43,966 nt of DNA, taken from NCBI GenBank assembly GCA_024635875.1, contig JAGXIC010000112.1, positions 1-43,966 of the forward strand, read 5' to 3'. This DNA comes from Pricia sp. Lineage in GTDB: Bacteria; Bacteroidota; Bacteroidia; Flavobacteriales; Flavobacteriaceae. The notes below the pieces were generated by a model. The model made no database searches and was not told where the DNA came from. It saw only the letters and a list, made by a program, of their open reading frames with translations. The translations under genes and the position numbers were made by a program. Within the stretch, counting starts at the first letter, position 1. The number at the start of each line of letters is the position of its first letter. Shown piece by piece: positions 32,657 to 42,223 of the stretch.

Positions 32657-34675
32657 ATGAGCGAAGCACCGAACAACGAAGAAGAAATGAACGAAGAAAA
32701 TGGTTCTGGACTGGAGCCCCAGAAAACTTCCGATAAGCAAGAGATTATAATTCCAAAAGAATATTCCGCAGATAGCATACAGGCCCTTGAAGGCATGGAG
32801 CACGTACGTATGCGTCCCTCTATGTATATTGGCGACGTAGGGGTTCGCGGTCTGCACCATTTGGTCTACGAGGTGGTCGATAACTCCATCGATGAGGCCA
32901 TGGGCGGGCATTGCGATAAAATCAGTGTCATTATCAACGAAGACAATTCGATTACCACGCGTGATAACGGCCGTGGTATTCCCGTTGACCTGCATAAGAA
33001 AGAAGGGATTTCTGCACTTGAAGTGGTCATGACCAAAATCGGTGCCGGGGGCAAGTTCGACAAGGATTCGTATAAGGTGTCCGGTGGGTTGCACGGTGTC
33101 GGGGTATCCGTTGTAAACGCACTTTCCGATGATTTAAAAGCTACAGTTTATCGCGACGGTAAGGTTTGGGAACAAGAATACTCAAGAGGCAAGGCCTTGT
33201 ATCCCGTAAAAAGTGTAGGTGAAACTGATTTAAGGGGCACCGAGGTTACTTTTCATCCAGATACACTGATTTTCAAGGATAGTATTGAGTACAATTACGA
33301 GACCCTCTCCAGTCGCATGCGCGAACTTTCCTTTTTGAACAAAGGGGTAACGATTTCAATAACGGACAGGCGCCAAAAGGAAGACAATGGTGAATTTGTT
33401 TCCGAAGTTTTCTATTCCGATGAAGGCTTAAAGGAATTTATCCGATTTTTGGATGCTACCCGAAACCCTCTGATAAAAGAAGTGATTTCCATGGAAGGGG
33501 AAAAGAACGATATTCCCGTTGAGGTCGCTATGATATATAATGATAGTTACGTCGAAAACCTACATTCCTATGTGAACAATATCAATACGCACGAAGGCGG
33601 AACCCACCTTTCGGGATTTCGCAGGGGATTGACCACCACCTTGAAAAAATACGCCGATGCCTCGGGAATGCTCGACAAATTGAAATTCGAGGTGCAAGGT
33701 GATGATTTTAGGGAAGGGCTTACCGCCATCGTATCCGTAAAGGTTGGGGAGCCCCAGTTCGAGGGACAGACCAAAACGAAATTAGGCAACCGTGAAGTAT
33801 CCTCTGCGGTCAGCCAAGCGGTTTCGGAAATGTTGACCAATTATTTGGAGGAACATCCCGATGATGCCAAGGTCATCGTACAAAAAGTGATTCTAGCGGC
33901 GCAGGCGCGACATGCGGCCACAAAGGCCCGCGAAATGGTGCAGCGAAAAACGGTGATGAGTATTGGCGGGCTCCCCGGAAAACTGTCCGACTGCTCCGAT
34001 CAAGATCCCGTCAATTGTGAAGTTTTCCTCGTCGAGGGAGATTCAGCGGGCGGTACTGCCAAAATGGGACGGGACCGAAAGTTCCAGGCCATTCTCCCGT
34101 TACGGGGCAAAATATTGAACGTCGAAAAGGCCATGACGCACAAGGTCTTCGAAAACGAGGAAATTAAGAACATCTATACCGCATTAGGGGTTACTATAGG
34201 AACCGAGGATGACAGCAAGGCCCTCAACCTAGAAAAACTACGCTATCACAAGGTAGTCATCATGTGTGATGCGGATGTCGACGGTAGCCATATCGAGACC
34301 CTGATTCTAACCTTCTTTTTCCGCTACATGCGCGAATTGGTCGAAGGCGGCCACGTGTATATCGCTACTCCGCCCCTATATTTGGTCAAAAAAGGAGCCA
34401 AAAAACGCTACGCCTGGTCCGACAAAGAACGAGATGAAATAGCGGACAGCTACAGCGGAGGCGTCAGTATACAACGCTATAAGGGTCTAGGAGAAATGAA
34501 CGCCGAACAATTATGGGACACCACCATGGACCCCAATTTCCGGATCCTGCGGCAGATCACCATCGAAAATGCCACCGAAACCGACCGCGTTTTCAGCATG
34601 CTGATGGGTGATGAGGTGCCCCCGCGAAGGGAGTTTATCGAGAAGAACGCCAAGTATGCGAATATTGATGCATAG
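32657..34675 (+). CDS. gyrB: DNA gyrase subunit B
   Basis: The 672-residue protein has the GHKL ATPase motifs (EVVDNSIDEAMGG, DNGRGIPVDLHKKEG, SGGLHGVGVSVVNALS), the transducer domain, and the TOPRIM motifs EGDSAGGTAKMGRDR near residue 460 and MCDADVDGSHI. The C-terminal gyrase tail QRYKGLGEMNAEQLWDTTMD ends in a short basic end. It introduces negative supercoils with GyrA using ATP. The first roughly 30 residues (SEAPNNEEEMNEENG) form an acidic, low-complexity extension, usual in Bacteroidota. It is followed by a strong terminator. GyrA is not in the window. Confidence 0.95.
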   Translation: MSEAPNNEEEMNEENGSGLEPQKTSDKQEIIIPKEYSADSIQALEGMEHVRMRPSMYIGDVGVRGLHHLVYEVVDNSIDEAMGGHCDKISVIINEDNSITTRDNGRGIPVDLHKKEGISALEVVMTKIGAGGKFDKDSYKVSGGLHGVGVSVVNALSDDLKATVYRDGKVWEQEYSRGKALYPVKSVGETDLRGTEVTFHPDTLIFKDSIEYNYETLSSRMRELSFLNKGVTISITDRRQKEDNGEFVSEVFYSDEGLKEFIRFLDATRNPLIKEVISMEGEKNDIPVEVAMIYNDSYVENLHSYVNNINTHEGGTHLSGFRRGLTTTLKKYADASGMLDKLKFEVQGDDFREGLTAIVSVKVGEPQFEGQTKTKLGNREVSSAVSQAVSEMLTNYLEEHPDDAKVIVQKVILAAQARHAATKAREMVQRKTVMSIGGLPGKLSDCSDQDPVNCEVFLVEGDSAGGTAKMGRDRKFQAILPLRGKILNVEKAMTHKVFENEEIKNIYTALGVTIGTEDDSKALNLEKLRYHKVVIMCDADVDGSHIETLILTFFFRYMRELVEGGHVYIATPPLYLVKKGAKKRYAWSDKERDEIADSYSGGVSIQRYKGLGEMNAEQLWDTTMDPNFRILRQITIENATETDRVFSMLMGDEVPPRREFIEKNAKYANIDA

Positions 34676-34712
34676 TTGATCCAAGTCGTTTGTTTTTAAC
34701 AGATAAGAATGT

Positions 34713-34744
34713 AAAAAGCCGCAGTCAAAACGACTACGGCTTTT
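34713..34744 (+). terminator. Intrinsic terminator of gyrB
   Basis: AAAAGCCGCAGTC and GACTACGGCTTTT pair at 12 of 13 positions around a short AAAAC loop, ending in a T run. Confidence 0.85.
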
Positions 34745-34793
34745 AGCGTATTTGAAAATGTAGAACTTGACTAAGGTTCTGTGTAAAGAAATT

Positions 34794-35168
34794 TTATTCT
34801 CTTGTTGCCATTATATTTCCATCATTATCGGCAAGCATCTCCGATTCATCACCACTTTGCATGTATACTATTTCTTCTTTCATATCGGTGCCCGGATACG
34901 TAATGGTATAGGTGTCATTTTCATAGGTCCACCGAAAATCCGTTTTAAATATAATACTGCCATCGGTTTTTTGGTGGTATCGGCCCAGATAGGCGTCGTT
35001 AAAAATCCATTCTTTGCGGAGGGTCTTTTTTTTAGCCGTCTCTGTGGCTTCCGAAACTTCAATATCGGACCAAATTCCGATAACCGGATTGTTGTTTTCG
35101 GGGATACGGGTACAGTTACTGACCAGAATTATACAGATAATGGTTAGTAAGGAAAATAACTTCTTCAC
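34794..35168 (-). CDS. Small lipoprotein of unknown function
   Basis: The 124-residue protein has a lipoprotein signal (MKKLFSLLTIICIILVSNC). The mature part (PVIGIWSDIEV, KEWIFNDAYLGRYHQKTDG, FKTDFRWTYENDTYTITYPG) is short beta strands, perhaps lipocalin-like. No family is recognised. It is convergent with gyrB and divergent from mdh; the 270-bp gap to mdh holds the mdh promoter. Confidence 0.75.
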   Translation of the reverse strand: MKKLFSLLTIICIILVSNCTRIPENNNPVIGIWSDIEVSEATETAKKKTLRKEWIFNDAYLGRYHQKTDGSIIFKTDFRWTYENDTYTITYPGTDMKEEIVYMQSGDESEMLADNDGNIMATRE

Positions 35169-35380
35169 TGTGTAGGTTTTTTTGTGATTCGGGCTGTCAT
35201 ATGAAAAGAACGCCTAACAGCCGTCCGCTATTGCTAAAATTCGATGTACGGTTCGTAAATTTGTCCATTCTTCGTTGAACGGTAAATTCTTTTAACAACT
35301 CGTGCAGTTCATCGAGTTTTTTACAAAATCCCAAATCTTAAAAATGTGCATTTCATCGGACTTTTTAAAAGGAGAATGTT

Positions 35381-35388
35381 TATTTTTG
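35381..35388 (+). promoter_or_regulatory. Bacteroidota -7 box for mdh
   Basis: TATTTTTG is an exact TAnnTTTG match, 50 bases before the mdh ATG. No TTG was found at -33. Confidence 0.4.
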
Positions 35389-35438
35389 GGAAGCTCGATT
35401 TTAACTAATCCGTTCATTAATAATTATAACACACACAC

Positions 35439-36365
35439 ATGAAAGTAACCGTAGTAGGGGCAGGAGCCGTAGGCGCAAGTTGCGCGGAGTATATTGCCAT
35501 TAAGAATTTTGCGTCAGAGGTCGTTTTGTTGGACATTAAGGAAGGCTATGCCGAGGGTAAGGCCATGGACCTGATGCAGACCGCATCGTTGAACGGATTT
35601 GATACTAAAATCACGGGGGTGACCAACGATTATTCCAAAACCGCCGATAGTGCGATTGCCGTAATCACATCCGGTATTCCCAGAAAACCGGGCATGACCC
35701 GTGAAGAACTGATCGGTATCAATGCCGGTATTGTAAAGACGGTCTCCTCGAATCTGGTAAAGCATTCCCCCGACGTCACTATAATCGTAGTAAGCAATCC
35801 TATGGATACCATGACATATCTGGTGCATAAGACAACGGGCCTTCCGAAAAATAGGATTATCGGAATGGGCGGCGCGCTTGATAGTGCCCGTTTCAAGTAC
35901 CGTTTGGCAGAAGCCATGGAGGCGCCGATATCCGATATAGATGGCATGGTCATTGGCGGCCATAGCGATACGGGTATGGTGCCTTTGACCTCGCACGCGA
36001 CACGTAACAGTATTAAGGTATCGGAATTTTTATCGGAAGACCGGTTGCAGCAAGTGGCCGAAGATACCAAAGTAGGTGGCGCGACCTTGACCAAGCTCTT
36101 GGGCACTAGCGCCTGGTATGCACCCGGTGCCGCGGTATCTGGTTTAGTACAGGCCATTGCCTGTGACCAAAAGAAACTATTTCCCTGTTCCATACTGCTG
36201 GAAGGGGAATACGATCTTAACGACATCTGTATCGGCGTACCCGTGATTTTGGGCCGCGGCGGTATCGAAAAAATCGTTACTATCCCGCTTAGCGATGCCG
36301 AAAAGTCTAAAATGCAAGAAAGTGCCGAAGGCGTAAAAAAGACGAACGAACTTCTAGAGCTGTGA
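35439..36365 (+). CDS. mdh: Malate dehydrogenase
   Basis: The 308-residue cytosolic enzyme has the NAD-binding motif GAGAVGAS at 7-14, the substrate-binding Arg region ITSGIPRKPGMTREEL, VVSNPMDTMTYL, the Arg/Asp segment LDSARFKYRLAEAM, and catalytic His175 in IGGHSDTGMVPLTS. It converts malate and NAD+ to oxaloacetate and NADH in the TCA cycle. Length and motifs fit the LDH-like MDH group of Bacteroidota. It is monocistronic, with a -7 box upstream and an intrinsic terminator downstream. Confidence 0.96.
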   Translation: MKVTVVGAGAVGASCAEYIAIKNFASEVVLLDIKEGYAEGKAMDLMQTASLNGFDTKITGVTNDYSKTADSAIAVITSGIPRKPGMTREELIGINAGIVKTVSSNLVKHSPDVTIIVVSNPMDTMTYLVHKTTGLPKNRIIGMGGALDSARFKYRLAEAMEAPISDIDGMVIGGHSDTGMVPLTSHATRNSIKVSEFLSEDRLQQVAEDTKVGGATLTKLLGTSAWYAPGAAVSGLVQAIACDQKKLFPCSILLEGEYDLNDICIGVPVILGRGGIEKIVTIPLSDAEKSKMQESAEGVKKTNELLEL

Positions 36366-36389
36366 CAAGTTCACATCCTTTATAAATAC

Positions 36390-36425
36390 CATCCGCGAAA
36401 GAAGCAATTCGTCGCGGATGTTTTC
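36390..36425 (+). terminator. Intrinsic terminator of mdh
   Basis: CATCCGCGA (36390-36398) and TCGCGGATG (36412-36420) pair perfectly around a 13-base loop and are followed by a TTTTCTTTTTT tract. Confidence 0.85.
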
Positions 36426-36567
36426 TTTTTTAACCCTTGCCGTTCACTGGTAAGTCTAGATTTCTTCAATATGCTCAGCAAAAGTCACGATTTAATTAGC
36501 GGGGTTATCGGGTTTGTCGAAGTCAACTGGTCGTGTGTATTTCCTTTGCAATAACTCCCGAATATAT

Positions 36568-36600
36568 TGCCCAATCCGTTTGGAAAATCCATATATTTGC
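36568..36600 (+). promoter_or_regulatory. Promoter of secDF
   Basis: TTG at 36568-36570 is followed after 22 bases by TATATTTG at 36593-36600, an exact -7 box. The spacing is within the Bacteroidota range of 17-23. The secDF ATG is 38 bases downstream. Confidence 0.6.
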
Positions 36601-36638
36601 ACGCTGTAAGAAAAAGCACCCACAAATTTACATAACCA

Positions 36639-39629
36639 ATGCAAAATAAAGGACTTATAAAGCTTTTCGCCCTTTTGTTCGGGCTGGTAAGCATCTACCA
36701 ACTCTCCTACACGTTTATCAGCAACAAGTTTGAAAGCGATGCCGAAACCTATGCAATAAACAGGATTCCGGAAAGTGAGGAAGATTATGTATCCAAACGC
36801 CAAGAACTGGAAACCCAGTATTTGGACTCCATCGGCGATCAGACCGTTTTTGGGTTCACGAACTACAACGAGGCCAAAATAAAGGAGCTCAACAAGGGGC
36901 TAGACCTTAAAGGGGGCATAAACGTTACCCTACAGATTTCGGTAAAGGATATTTTAAAGGGATTGGCCAATGACTCTAAAAATCCGGTTTTCAATAAAGC
37001 TTTGGCCAATGCCGATGCCGCTTCCAAAAATAGCGATGACACCTATATAGACCTGTTCTTTCAGGCTTGGGACAATATCAAGGGTGACAGCAAATTGGCT
37101 TCTCCCGATATTTTTGCCAACAAGGGCCTTAGCGACGAAATCAACTTTCAGATGGGCGATGAAGCCGTCAAGCCTATCATCCGAAGAAAGATAGATGAAT
37201 CCGTGGTGTCCGCTTTTGAGGTGCTGCGTGAACGTATTGATGGTTTCGGGGTGACCCAGCCCAATATACAGCGTGAAGGTAATTCAGGCCGAATTTTGGT
37301 CGAGCTGCCGGGTGCCCGGGATATCGCCCGTGCCCAAGACCTGCTTTCAAGTACCGCGGAACTGGAATTCTGGGAAACCTACCAGCCTACCAATCAAGAG
37401 TTGCAAGCCTTCTTTTTTGAGGCGAACGAAAAGCTGAAATCGATGGTCGATACTACGGCCACGGAACAAAAGCCCGCCAAGCAGGAGTCCGAACTTGATT
37501 CCCTATTGTCGGACGTTTCACAAGATTCTTTGGATATTGCTACCGGACGAAACCCACTTTTTGATAAATTCCAGCTCGGCCAGACGGGAAGCTACGCTGT
37601 GGGTCTTGCAGCGGTGCAAGATACTGCCGAAGTCGGTGCGTTGATTCGGAAAAGGGAAATTCGTAGGTTACTTCCAGCAAACCTCCAATTCGTAAAATTT
37701 CTATGGGAGCGGCCTTCGGAAGGTTCCGAGGTCGCAGCTTTGTACGCTTTGAAATCGAATAGGGAAGGTACCCCTCGAATGGGTGGGGATGTAGTGAGCG
37801 ACGCCAGGGACGAATTCCAAAATGGAAGCCCAATAGTTACCATGGCCATGAATACCCGTGGCGCCAAAGAGTGGGAAAAGCTCACTGGCGATTCTTTTAA
37901 TAATCAAACCGGTATTGCCATTGTATTAGACAATAAAGTGTATACCGCACCGGGCGCAAGGGGCGTCATTTCTGGCGGTAGAACTGAAATAACCGGTTCC
38001 TTTACGGTCAATGAGACCAAAGATATCGCCAACGTGCTTCGTGCCGGAAAATTACCTGCTTCGGCAGATATCATACAGTCCGAGGTCGTAGGGCCTTCTT
38101 TGGGTCAAGAAGCCATTGACAGCGGATTTAATTCATTTGCTATAGCCATGCTATTCGTATTGCTATGGATGATATTCTATTATGGTAAGGCCGGTATCTT
38201 TGCCGATATTGCCCTGTTGTTGAATATTCTTTTGATATTTGGGGTACTGACGAGTCTAAGCGCTGTGCTCACCTTGCCCGGTATTGCCGGTATCGTTTTG
38301 ACCATAGGTATGTCGGTGGATGCCAACGTACTTATCTTTGAACGGATAAAGGAGGAGCTGGCCAAAGGCAAAGGAAAGTCCCAAGCGGTCGCCGACGGTT
38401 TCGGCAATGCGCTTTCTTCCATTTTGGATGCTAACATTACTACGGGACTAACCGCGATAATCCTTTTCGTATTCGGGTCCGGCCCCATTAAAGGTTTCGC
38501 GACCACCTTGCTTGTAGGTATCGTTACTTCATTGTTTACCGCAATTTTTATCACACGATTGTTGGTAGATTGGTATATAGGCGGGAAATCACGAAGGTTG
38601 GATTTCGCTACGGGCATAACCAAAAACTTGTTCAAAAACGTCAATATCGACTTCTTGGGCAAAAGAAAGATTGCCTATATATTCTCTCTGATTATGTTGG
38701 CCATTGCAGTATTCTCTTTGACGACCAATGGGCTACAACAAGGCGTCGATTTTCTGGGCGGTCGTTCCTACCAAGTGCGTTTTGAGAAAATAGTGAATCC
38801 CTCTGAAATCGCTTCCGAGCTGAACGACGTCTTCGGTAGCGGAACCAACGTCAAGACGTTTGGCGATGCGAACCAGATAAAGATCACTACGCCTTATAAG
38901 GTCGATGTAGAAGGTATTGAAGTGGATAATGAAATTCAGTCCAAACTCTTTGATGCCCTACAAAAATATTTGCCCGATGGCACCAGCTTACAGGATTTTA
39001 AGGTAGGCGGCAGTGAAAAGGCGATCGGTATCTTACAATCGATAAAAGTGGGGCCCACGATTGCTGATGACATTAAGAAAAATGCGTTTTTGGCCATTAT
39101 CGGTTCTTTGGCCGTGGTGTTCCTTTATATATTGTTGCGTTTTAGAAAGTGGCAATATTCTTTAGGTGCGGTAGTGGCGGTCTTTCATGATATCACCATC
39201 GTACTGGGTATCTTCTCTTTGTTCAGCACGGTAATGCCTTTTAGTATGGAAATCGATCAAGCTTTCATCGCAGCTATTCTGACGGTAATCGGTTACTCGT
39301 TGAACGATACCGTGGTGGTGTTCGACCGCATTCGTGAGATTATCGCCGAAAAAGGATGGCGTGCCGGTAAGAATACCAATCTGGCCTTGAACAGTACGTT
39401 GAGCCGTACCTTGAACACTTCTTTAACGACTTTAATTGTATTATTGGCCATATTTATCTTTGGTGGGGAGTCACTACAAGGTTTTATGTTCGCCATGATC
39501 GTAGGGGTTATTGTAGGTACTTATTCTTCGGTTTTCATTGCAACTCCGGTGATGTTCGATACCTTGAATAGTTCGACGAGGATTGGAGCAGCCAAGAAAG
39601 TTAAATCTGCTGACGCGGTCAAGGCCTAG
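36639..39629 (+). CDS. secDF: SecDF protein translocase fusion
   Basis: The 996-residue protein is SecD and SecF in one chain. The SecD part has KGLDLKGGINVTLQI, the large periplasmic P1 domain (VLRERIDGFGVTQPNIQREG) and the motif LRAGKLPASADIIQSEVVGP before the membrane segments. A second membrane part begins near residue 667 (IDFLGKRKIAYIFSL) with the SecF hallmark LNDTVVVFDRIREI. Membrane segments include the SecD4-type motif IGMSVDANVLIFERIKEEL. It uses the proton gradient to pull proteins across the inner membrane after SecA/SecYEG. The fusion is the normal state in Flavobacteriia. The P1 region carries a low-complexity Glu/Asp/Ser insert near residue 270. Confidence 0.96.
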   Translation: MQNKGLIKLFALLFGLVSIYQLSYTFISNKFESDAETYAINRIPESEEDYVSKRQELETQYLDSIGDQTVFGFTNYNEAKIKELNKGLDLKGGINVTLQISVKDILKGLANDSKNPVFNKALANADAASKNSDDTYIDLFFQAWDNIKGDSKLASPDIFANKGLSDEINFQMGDEAVKPIIRRKIDESVVSAFEVLRERIDGFGVTQPNIQREGNSGRILVELPGARDIARAQDLLSSTAELEFWETYQPTNQELQAFFFEANEKLKSMVDTTATEQKPAKQESELDSLLSDVSQDSLDIATGRNPLFDKFQLGQTGSYAVGLAAVQDTAEVGALIRKREIRRLLPANLQFVKFLWERPSEGSEVAALYALKSNREGTPRMGGDVVSDARDEFQNGSPIVTMAMNTRGAKEWEKLTGDSFNNQTGIAIVLDNKVYTAPGARGVISGGRTEITGSFTVNETKDIANVLRAGKLPASADIIQSEVVGPSLGQEAIDSGFNSFAIAMLFVLLWMIFYYGKAGIFADIALLLNILLIFGVLTSLSAVLTLPGIAGIVLTIGMSVDANVLIFERIKEELAKGKGKSQAVADGFGNALSSILDANITTGLTAIILFVFGSGPIKGFATTLLVGIVTSLFTAIFITRLLVDWYIGGKSRRLDFATGITKNLFKNVNIDFLGKRKIAYIFSLIMLAIAVFSLTTNGLQQGVDFLGGRSYQVRFEKIVNPSEIASELNDVFGSGTNVKTFGDANQIKITTPYKVDVEGIEVDNEIQSKLFDALQKYLPDGTSLQDFKVGGSEKAIGILQSIKVGPTIADDIKKNAFLAIIGSLAVVFLYILLRFRKWQYSLGAVVAVFHDITIVLGIFSLFSTVMPFSMEIDQAFIAAILTVIGYSLNDTVVVFDRIREIIAEKGWRAGKNTNLALNSTLSRTLNTSLTTLIVLLAIFIFGGESLQGFMFAMIVGVIVGTYSSVFIATPVMFDTLNSSTRIGAAKKVKSADAVKA

Positions 39630-39674
39630 TGGTAACATCTACCTAATATATTTTAAACATCGGTGGGATTTATA

Positions 39675-39698
39675 GAAACCTTTGGGCTGAAAGGTTTC
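39675..39698. terminator. Hairpin between convergent secDF and ABC genes
   Basis: GAAACCTT (39675-39682) and AAGGTTTC (39691-39698) pair perfectly around an 8-base loop. There is no clear T-tract, so terminator function is uncertain. Confidence 0.4.
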
Positions 39699-39719
39699 AG
39701 CTATTAGAGGCTGCTGCAG

Positions 39720-40955
39720 CTATAATCTTCGGCCTATGGACCCCATTTCCGTCATTTCAAGTTGATAGATATAATCCGGTTCGAGTCCCGGTTCTTTTCG
39801 ATGGGATACAAAAACGGTAGTGGTCTCACTTTCTTTGGCGAATTTGTTGACCAAGGCTACGAAGAGCGCTGCACTGGCATCGTCGAGACCGGCTGTAGGC
39901 TCGTCCAAAATCAGTAGGGGCGGATGCTTTATCATGGCCCTGGCACACATGACCAAACGCTTTTGCCCCATAGAGAGGTCGTGATAAAGCCTCTCCTTGA
40001 TTTGCCAAAGACCAATCAGCTGTAACCACGCTTTGGCAAGTCGCAATTGTACTTCTGTCGGTTTAATGTACAGCCCGATAGAATCGTTAAGTCCGGATAT
40101 AATCATATGCTCCACGGAATGATACCCCGTAAACTTGTCCGTCATCGAGGGCGTAAAATACCCTATTTTTTTTTTGATGTCCCAAACGCTTTCCCCACTA
40201 CCTTTTTTTCGACCGAAAATATAGAGTTCCTGTCCGTAGCCTTTTGGGTTTTCGCCCGTTATCATTGAGAGGATGGTCGTTTTTCCACTCCCATTTTTTC
40301 CGCGTAATTCCCAAAAATCTCCCTTTTTAATTATCCAATCGATGCCAATCAATATCGGTTTATTAGCATAGGAGACCTTGACTTTTTTTAGTTCTATCAG
40401 GATATCCCCATCAAAATCCATCGCGTCTATGGGAGAAGGAATATCTCCATCAAACGGTTGGTTTGTCAAGGAAGTTGCGTGTACCTTACTCGTCTCGATT
40501 AAAACCAACCGGTCGCCTTCGAGTCGGGCAAAGTTATTTATAAGGGGCAACAGATCAGATTTTCTACTGATCAACTGAACCATAGTTATTTTCTTGGAAA
40601 CCGCTTCCAGTTGCATTTTAAGTTCCGTTTGGGTATCGGTATCGAGGTTGTCGAAGGGATTATCCAAAACGATAAACTCGCAATCCTCCGAGAGTATGTA
40701 TTTGAGCAAGGCTTTTTTTTGTTCGCCGCTGGACATTGATTTTAGCGACTGCTCGGTATCCGAGGTCAATATTTTGGTACCATGGCGGTCTTCTTCGTCG
40801 ATAAAACGCTCAATTTCAAGTTTTGAAAACAGTGTACCCTTGGCATCATGAAACGCTTGAAGTTTTTTCGGAGGATGCCCTTGTAGAAGCAAATCGATGA
40901 GGTGGCCTTTGTTCGAGGTATTATCGATAAAAATGGCCCAGTGTTCTAAGTTCAT
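39720..40955 (-). CDS. ModF-like double ABC ATPase
   Basis: The 411-residue protein has two ABC domains and no membrane segments. The N-terminal half lacks a Walker A P-loop (at that place reads FIDNTSNKGHLIDLLL) but keeps the signature SSGEQKKALL and Walker B-like FIVLDNPFDNLD. The C-terminal half has a full Walker A (GKNGSGKTT), signature LSMGQKRLVMCARAM and Walker B LLILDEPTAGLDD. This arrangement is that of ModF/PhrA-type proteins, whose role in molybdate-related regulation or another process is unclear in this phylum. It is the last gene of the minus-strand group running from lgt, 147 bp after the GNAT gene. No transport partners are nearby. Confidence 0.85.
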   Translation of the reverse strand: MNLEHWAIFIDNTSNKGHLIDLLLQGHPPKKLQAFHDAKGTLFSKLEIERFIDEEDRHGTKILTSDTEQSLKSMSSGEQKKALLKYILSEDCEFIVLDNPFDNLDTDTQTELKMQLEAVSKKITMVQLISRKSDLLPLINNFARLEGDRLVLIETSKVHATSLTNQPFDGDIPSPIDAMDFDGDILIELKKVKVSYANKPILIGIDWIIKKGDFWELRGKNGSGKTTILSMITGENPKGYGQELYIFGRKKGSGESVWDIKKKIGYFTPSMTDKFTGYHSVEHMIISGLNDSIGLYIKPTEVQLRLAKAWLQLIGLWQIKERLYHDLSMGQKRLVMCARAMIKHPPLLILDEPTAGLDDASAALFVALVNKFAKESETTTVFVSHRKEPGLEPDYIYQLEMTEMGSIGRRL

Positions 40956-41102
40956 TGAGGATGCTTGAGCTGCTAATTTAGAGGAAGTTTGACGATGGGC
41001 AAAATCGGGTTTAGGCCAATCAGGTTCTCATTTTACCCAGACCTGTCGGTTTTGGTTTATAAACCTTCTGATTTCACAGGCGGCATATAGGTTTAAATAA
41101 AG

Positions 41103-41639
41103 CTAAACTTGAAAGGTCTGACTTTGGTGGATCCTAAAAATATGGACCTGATTATCGCGATAGGCGGTAGTCTTATCCAAATACATCCCATTGTTCAAAG
41201 CTACTTTTTGGGAAGGTAGGTTGTCAACCTGAATGATGGAGATCAAGGTTTCGGCGAGACCGTTTTTAAAAGCAAATTCCTTACATTTTTTAGCGGCATC
41301 CGTGGCGAATCCTTTTTGCCAGTATCGGGGTAAGATGGAGTAGCCTATTTCCAATTCGTCAATACCATCAACGTTCTGCACCAACAACCCGCATAAACCG
41401 ATAAGATTTCCAGAAGTTTTAAGAATCAAGGCGTTCATACCACCCCAATTTTTTTCGTAGCGTTCGAAAACTCTTGCGAATTGCTGTTGACAAGCGGATA
41501 CGGGGTTTTCGGGCAATCCTTCCCAAAATTGAGAACTTCTTGGGTCTTGGTGGAAGGATAGCCAATCATCAAAGTCTACGGGAAGCAGTTTTCTGAATTT
41601 CAATCGTTGCGTTTCTTCACCGGCTAGAAGTAGGCTCAT
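41103..41639 (-). CDS. GNAT-family N-acetyltransferase (RimJ/RimL type)
   Basis: The 178-residue cytosolic protein has the GNAT fold: TQRLKFRKLLPVDFDDWLSF at the start, LIGLCGLLVQNVDGIDELEI, then YSILPRYWQKGFATDAAKKC with the acetyl-CoA loop near residue 112, and VDNLPSQKVALNNGMY. This is the RimJ/RimL-like group that acetylates ribosomal proteins or small molecules; the substrate is unknown. The start is 5 bp after the DUF192 stop, so the two are co-transcribed. Confidence 0.87.
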   Translation of the reverse strand: MSLLLAGEETQRLKFRKLLPVDFDDWLSFHQDPRSSQFWEGLPENPVSACQQQFARVFERYEKNWGGMNALILKTSGNLIGLCGLLVQNVDGIDELEIGYSILPRYWQKGFATDAAKKCKEFAFKNGLAETLISIIQVDNLPSQKVALNNGMYLDKTTAYRDNQVHIFRIHQSQTFQV

Positions 41640-41644
41640 CGGGT

Positions 41645-42133
41645 TTACTTTTTTTCATACGAAATGCTATCCCCGACCTTCAGGCCCCATTCTGCCACCA
41701 ATCCCGCATTGACTTCCAGTACATATTGTACCGGCACTTTTGATGACAGGCTTGTCTCGTTCAAGGGTAGCGCATTCTCCTGAAAACTGGCCACTTTCAT
41801 GTCGCTTTTAATAAAGATGAGATCCAGGGCAAATTCCGTATTTTTCATGTAGAAGGAATGCATGGCCTGATCGGGAAAGACGAAAAGCATCCCTTGGTCG
41901 TCATCCATTTCTTGACGGTACATAAGACCCGTTTCGGTCTCATATTCATTATCGGCGATTTCAATGTTCAATTTGCCCAACACGGAATCCGTTTCTGATC
42001 TAATCAGGGTCAGCTCGCCTTCCTTTTTAAAGGCGACCGGTTCGGTCTTGATGACTTTTTCTGATGCTTCTTTGCAAGAATGGAGGATAGCAAATCCAAC
42101 AATAAAACAGCATACCAATTTGAAATGTTTCAT
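41645..42133 (-). CDS. DUF192 family lipoprotein
   Basis: The 162-residue protein has a lipoprotein signal (MKHFKLVCCFIVGFAILHSC). The DUF192 domain follows: LNIEIADNEYETETGLMYRQ, MLFVFPDQAMHSFYMKNTEF, LDLIFIKSDMKVASF, then VQYVLEVNAGLVAEWGLKVG. The family is of unknown function, usually exported. It has a good promoter just upstream (42180-42209) and is co-transcribed with the acetyltransferase gene. The lgt gene lies 90 bp upstream and encodes the enzyme that would lipidate this protein. Confidence 0.9.
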   Translation of the reverse strand: MKHFKLVCCFIVGFAILHSCKEASEKVIKTEPVAFKKEGELTLIRSETDSVLGKLNIEIADNEYETETGLMYRQEMDDDQGMLFVFPDQAMHSFYMKNTEFALDLIFIKSDMKVASFQENALPLNETSLSSKVPVQYVLEVNAGLVAEWGLKVGDSISYEKK

Positions 42134-42179
42134 GGATTAGGCCTTTTAGTATGAAAAGAAAAGTCAATCACAAGGTAAG

Positions 42180-42209
42180 CAAACCTACCTGCCGGTTGGT
42201 AAAGCACAA
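42180..42209 (-). promoter_or_regulatory. Promoter of the DUF192-GNAT unit
   Basis: On the minus strand TTG (42209-42207) is followed after 19 bases by TAGGTTTG (42187-42180), an exact match to the Bacteroidota -33/-7 pattern with ideal spacing. The start codon at 42133 is 46 bases downstream, so the gene need not depend on lgt transcription. Confidence 0.65.
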
Positions 42210-42223
42210 AGTTCACAACGAAT

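Noticed and set aside
35630-36226. 198-codon frame antisense to mdh
   Set aside because: Malate dehydrogenase motifs are complete on the plus strand; the antisense frame is low in recognisable content.
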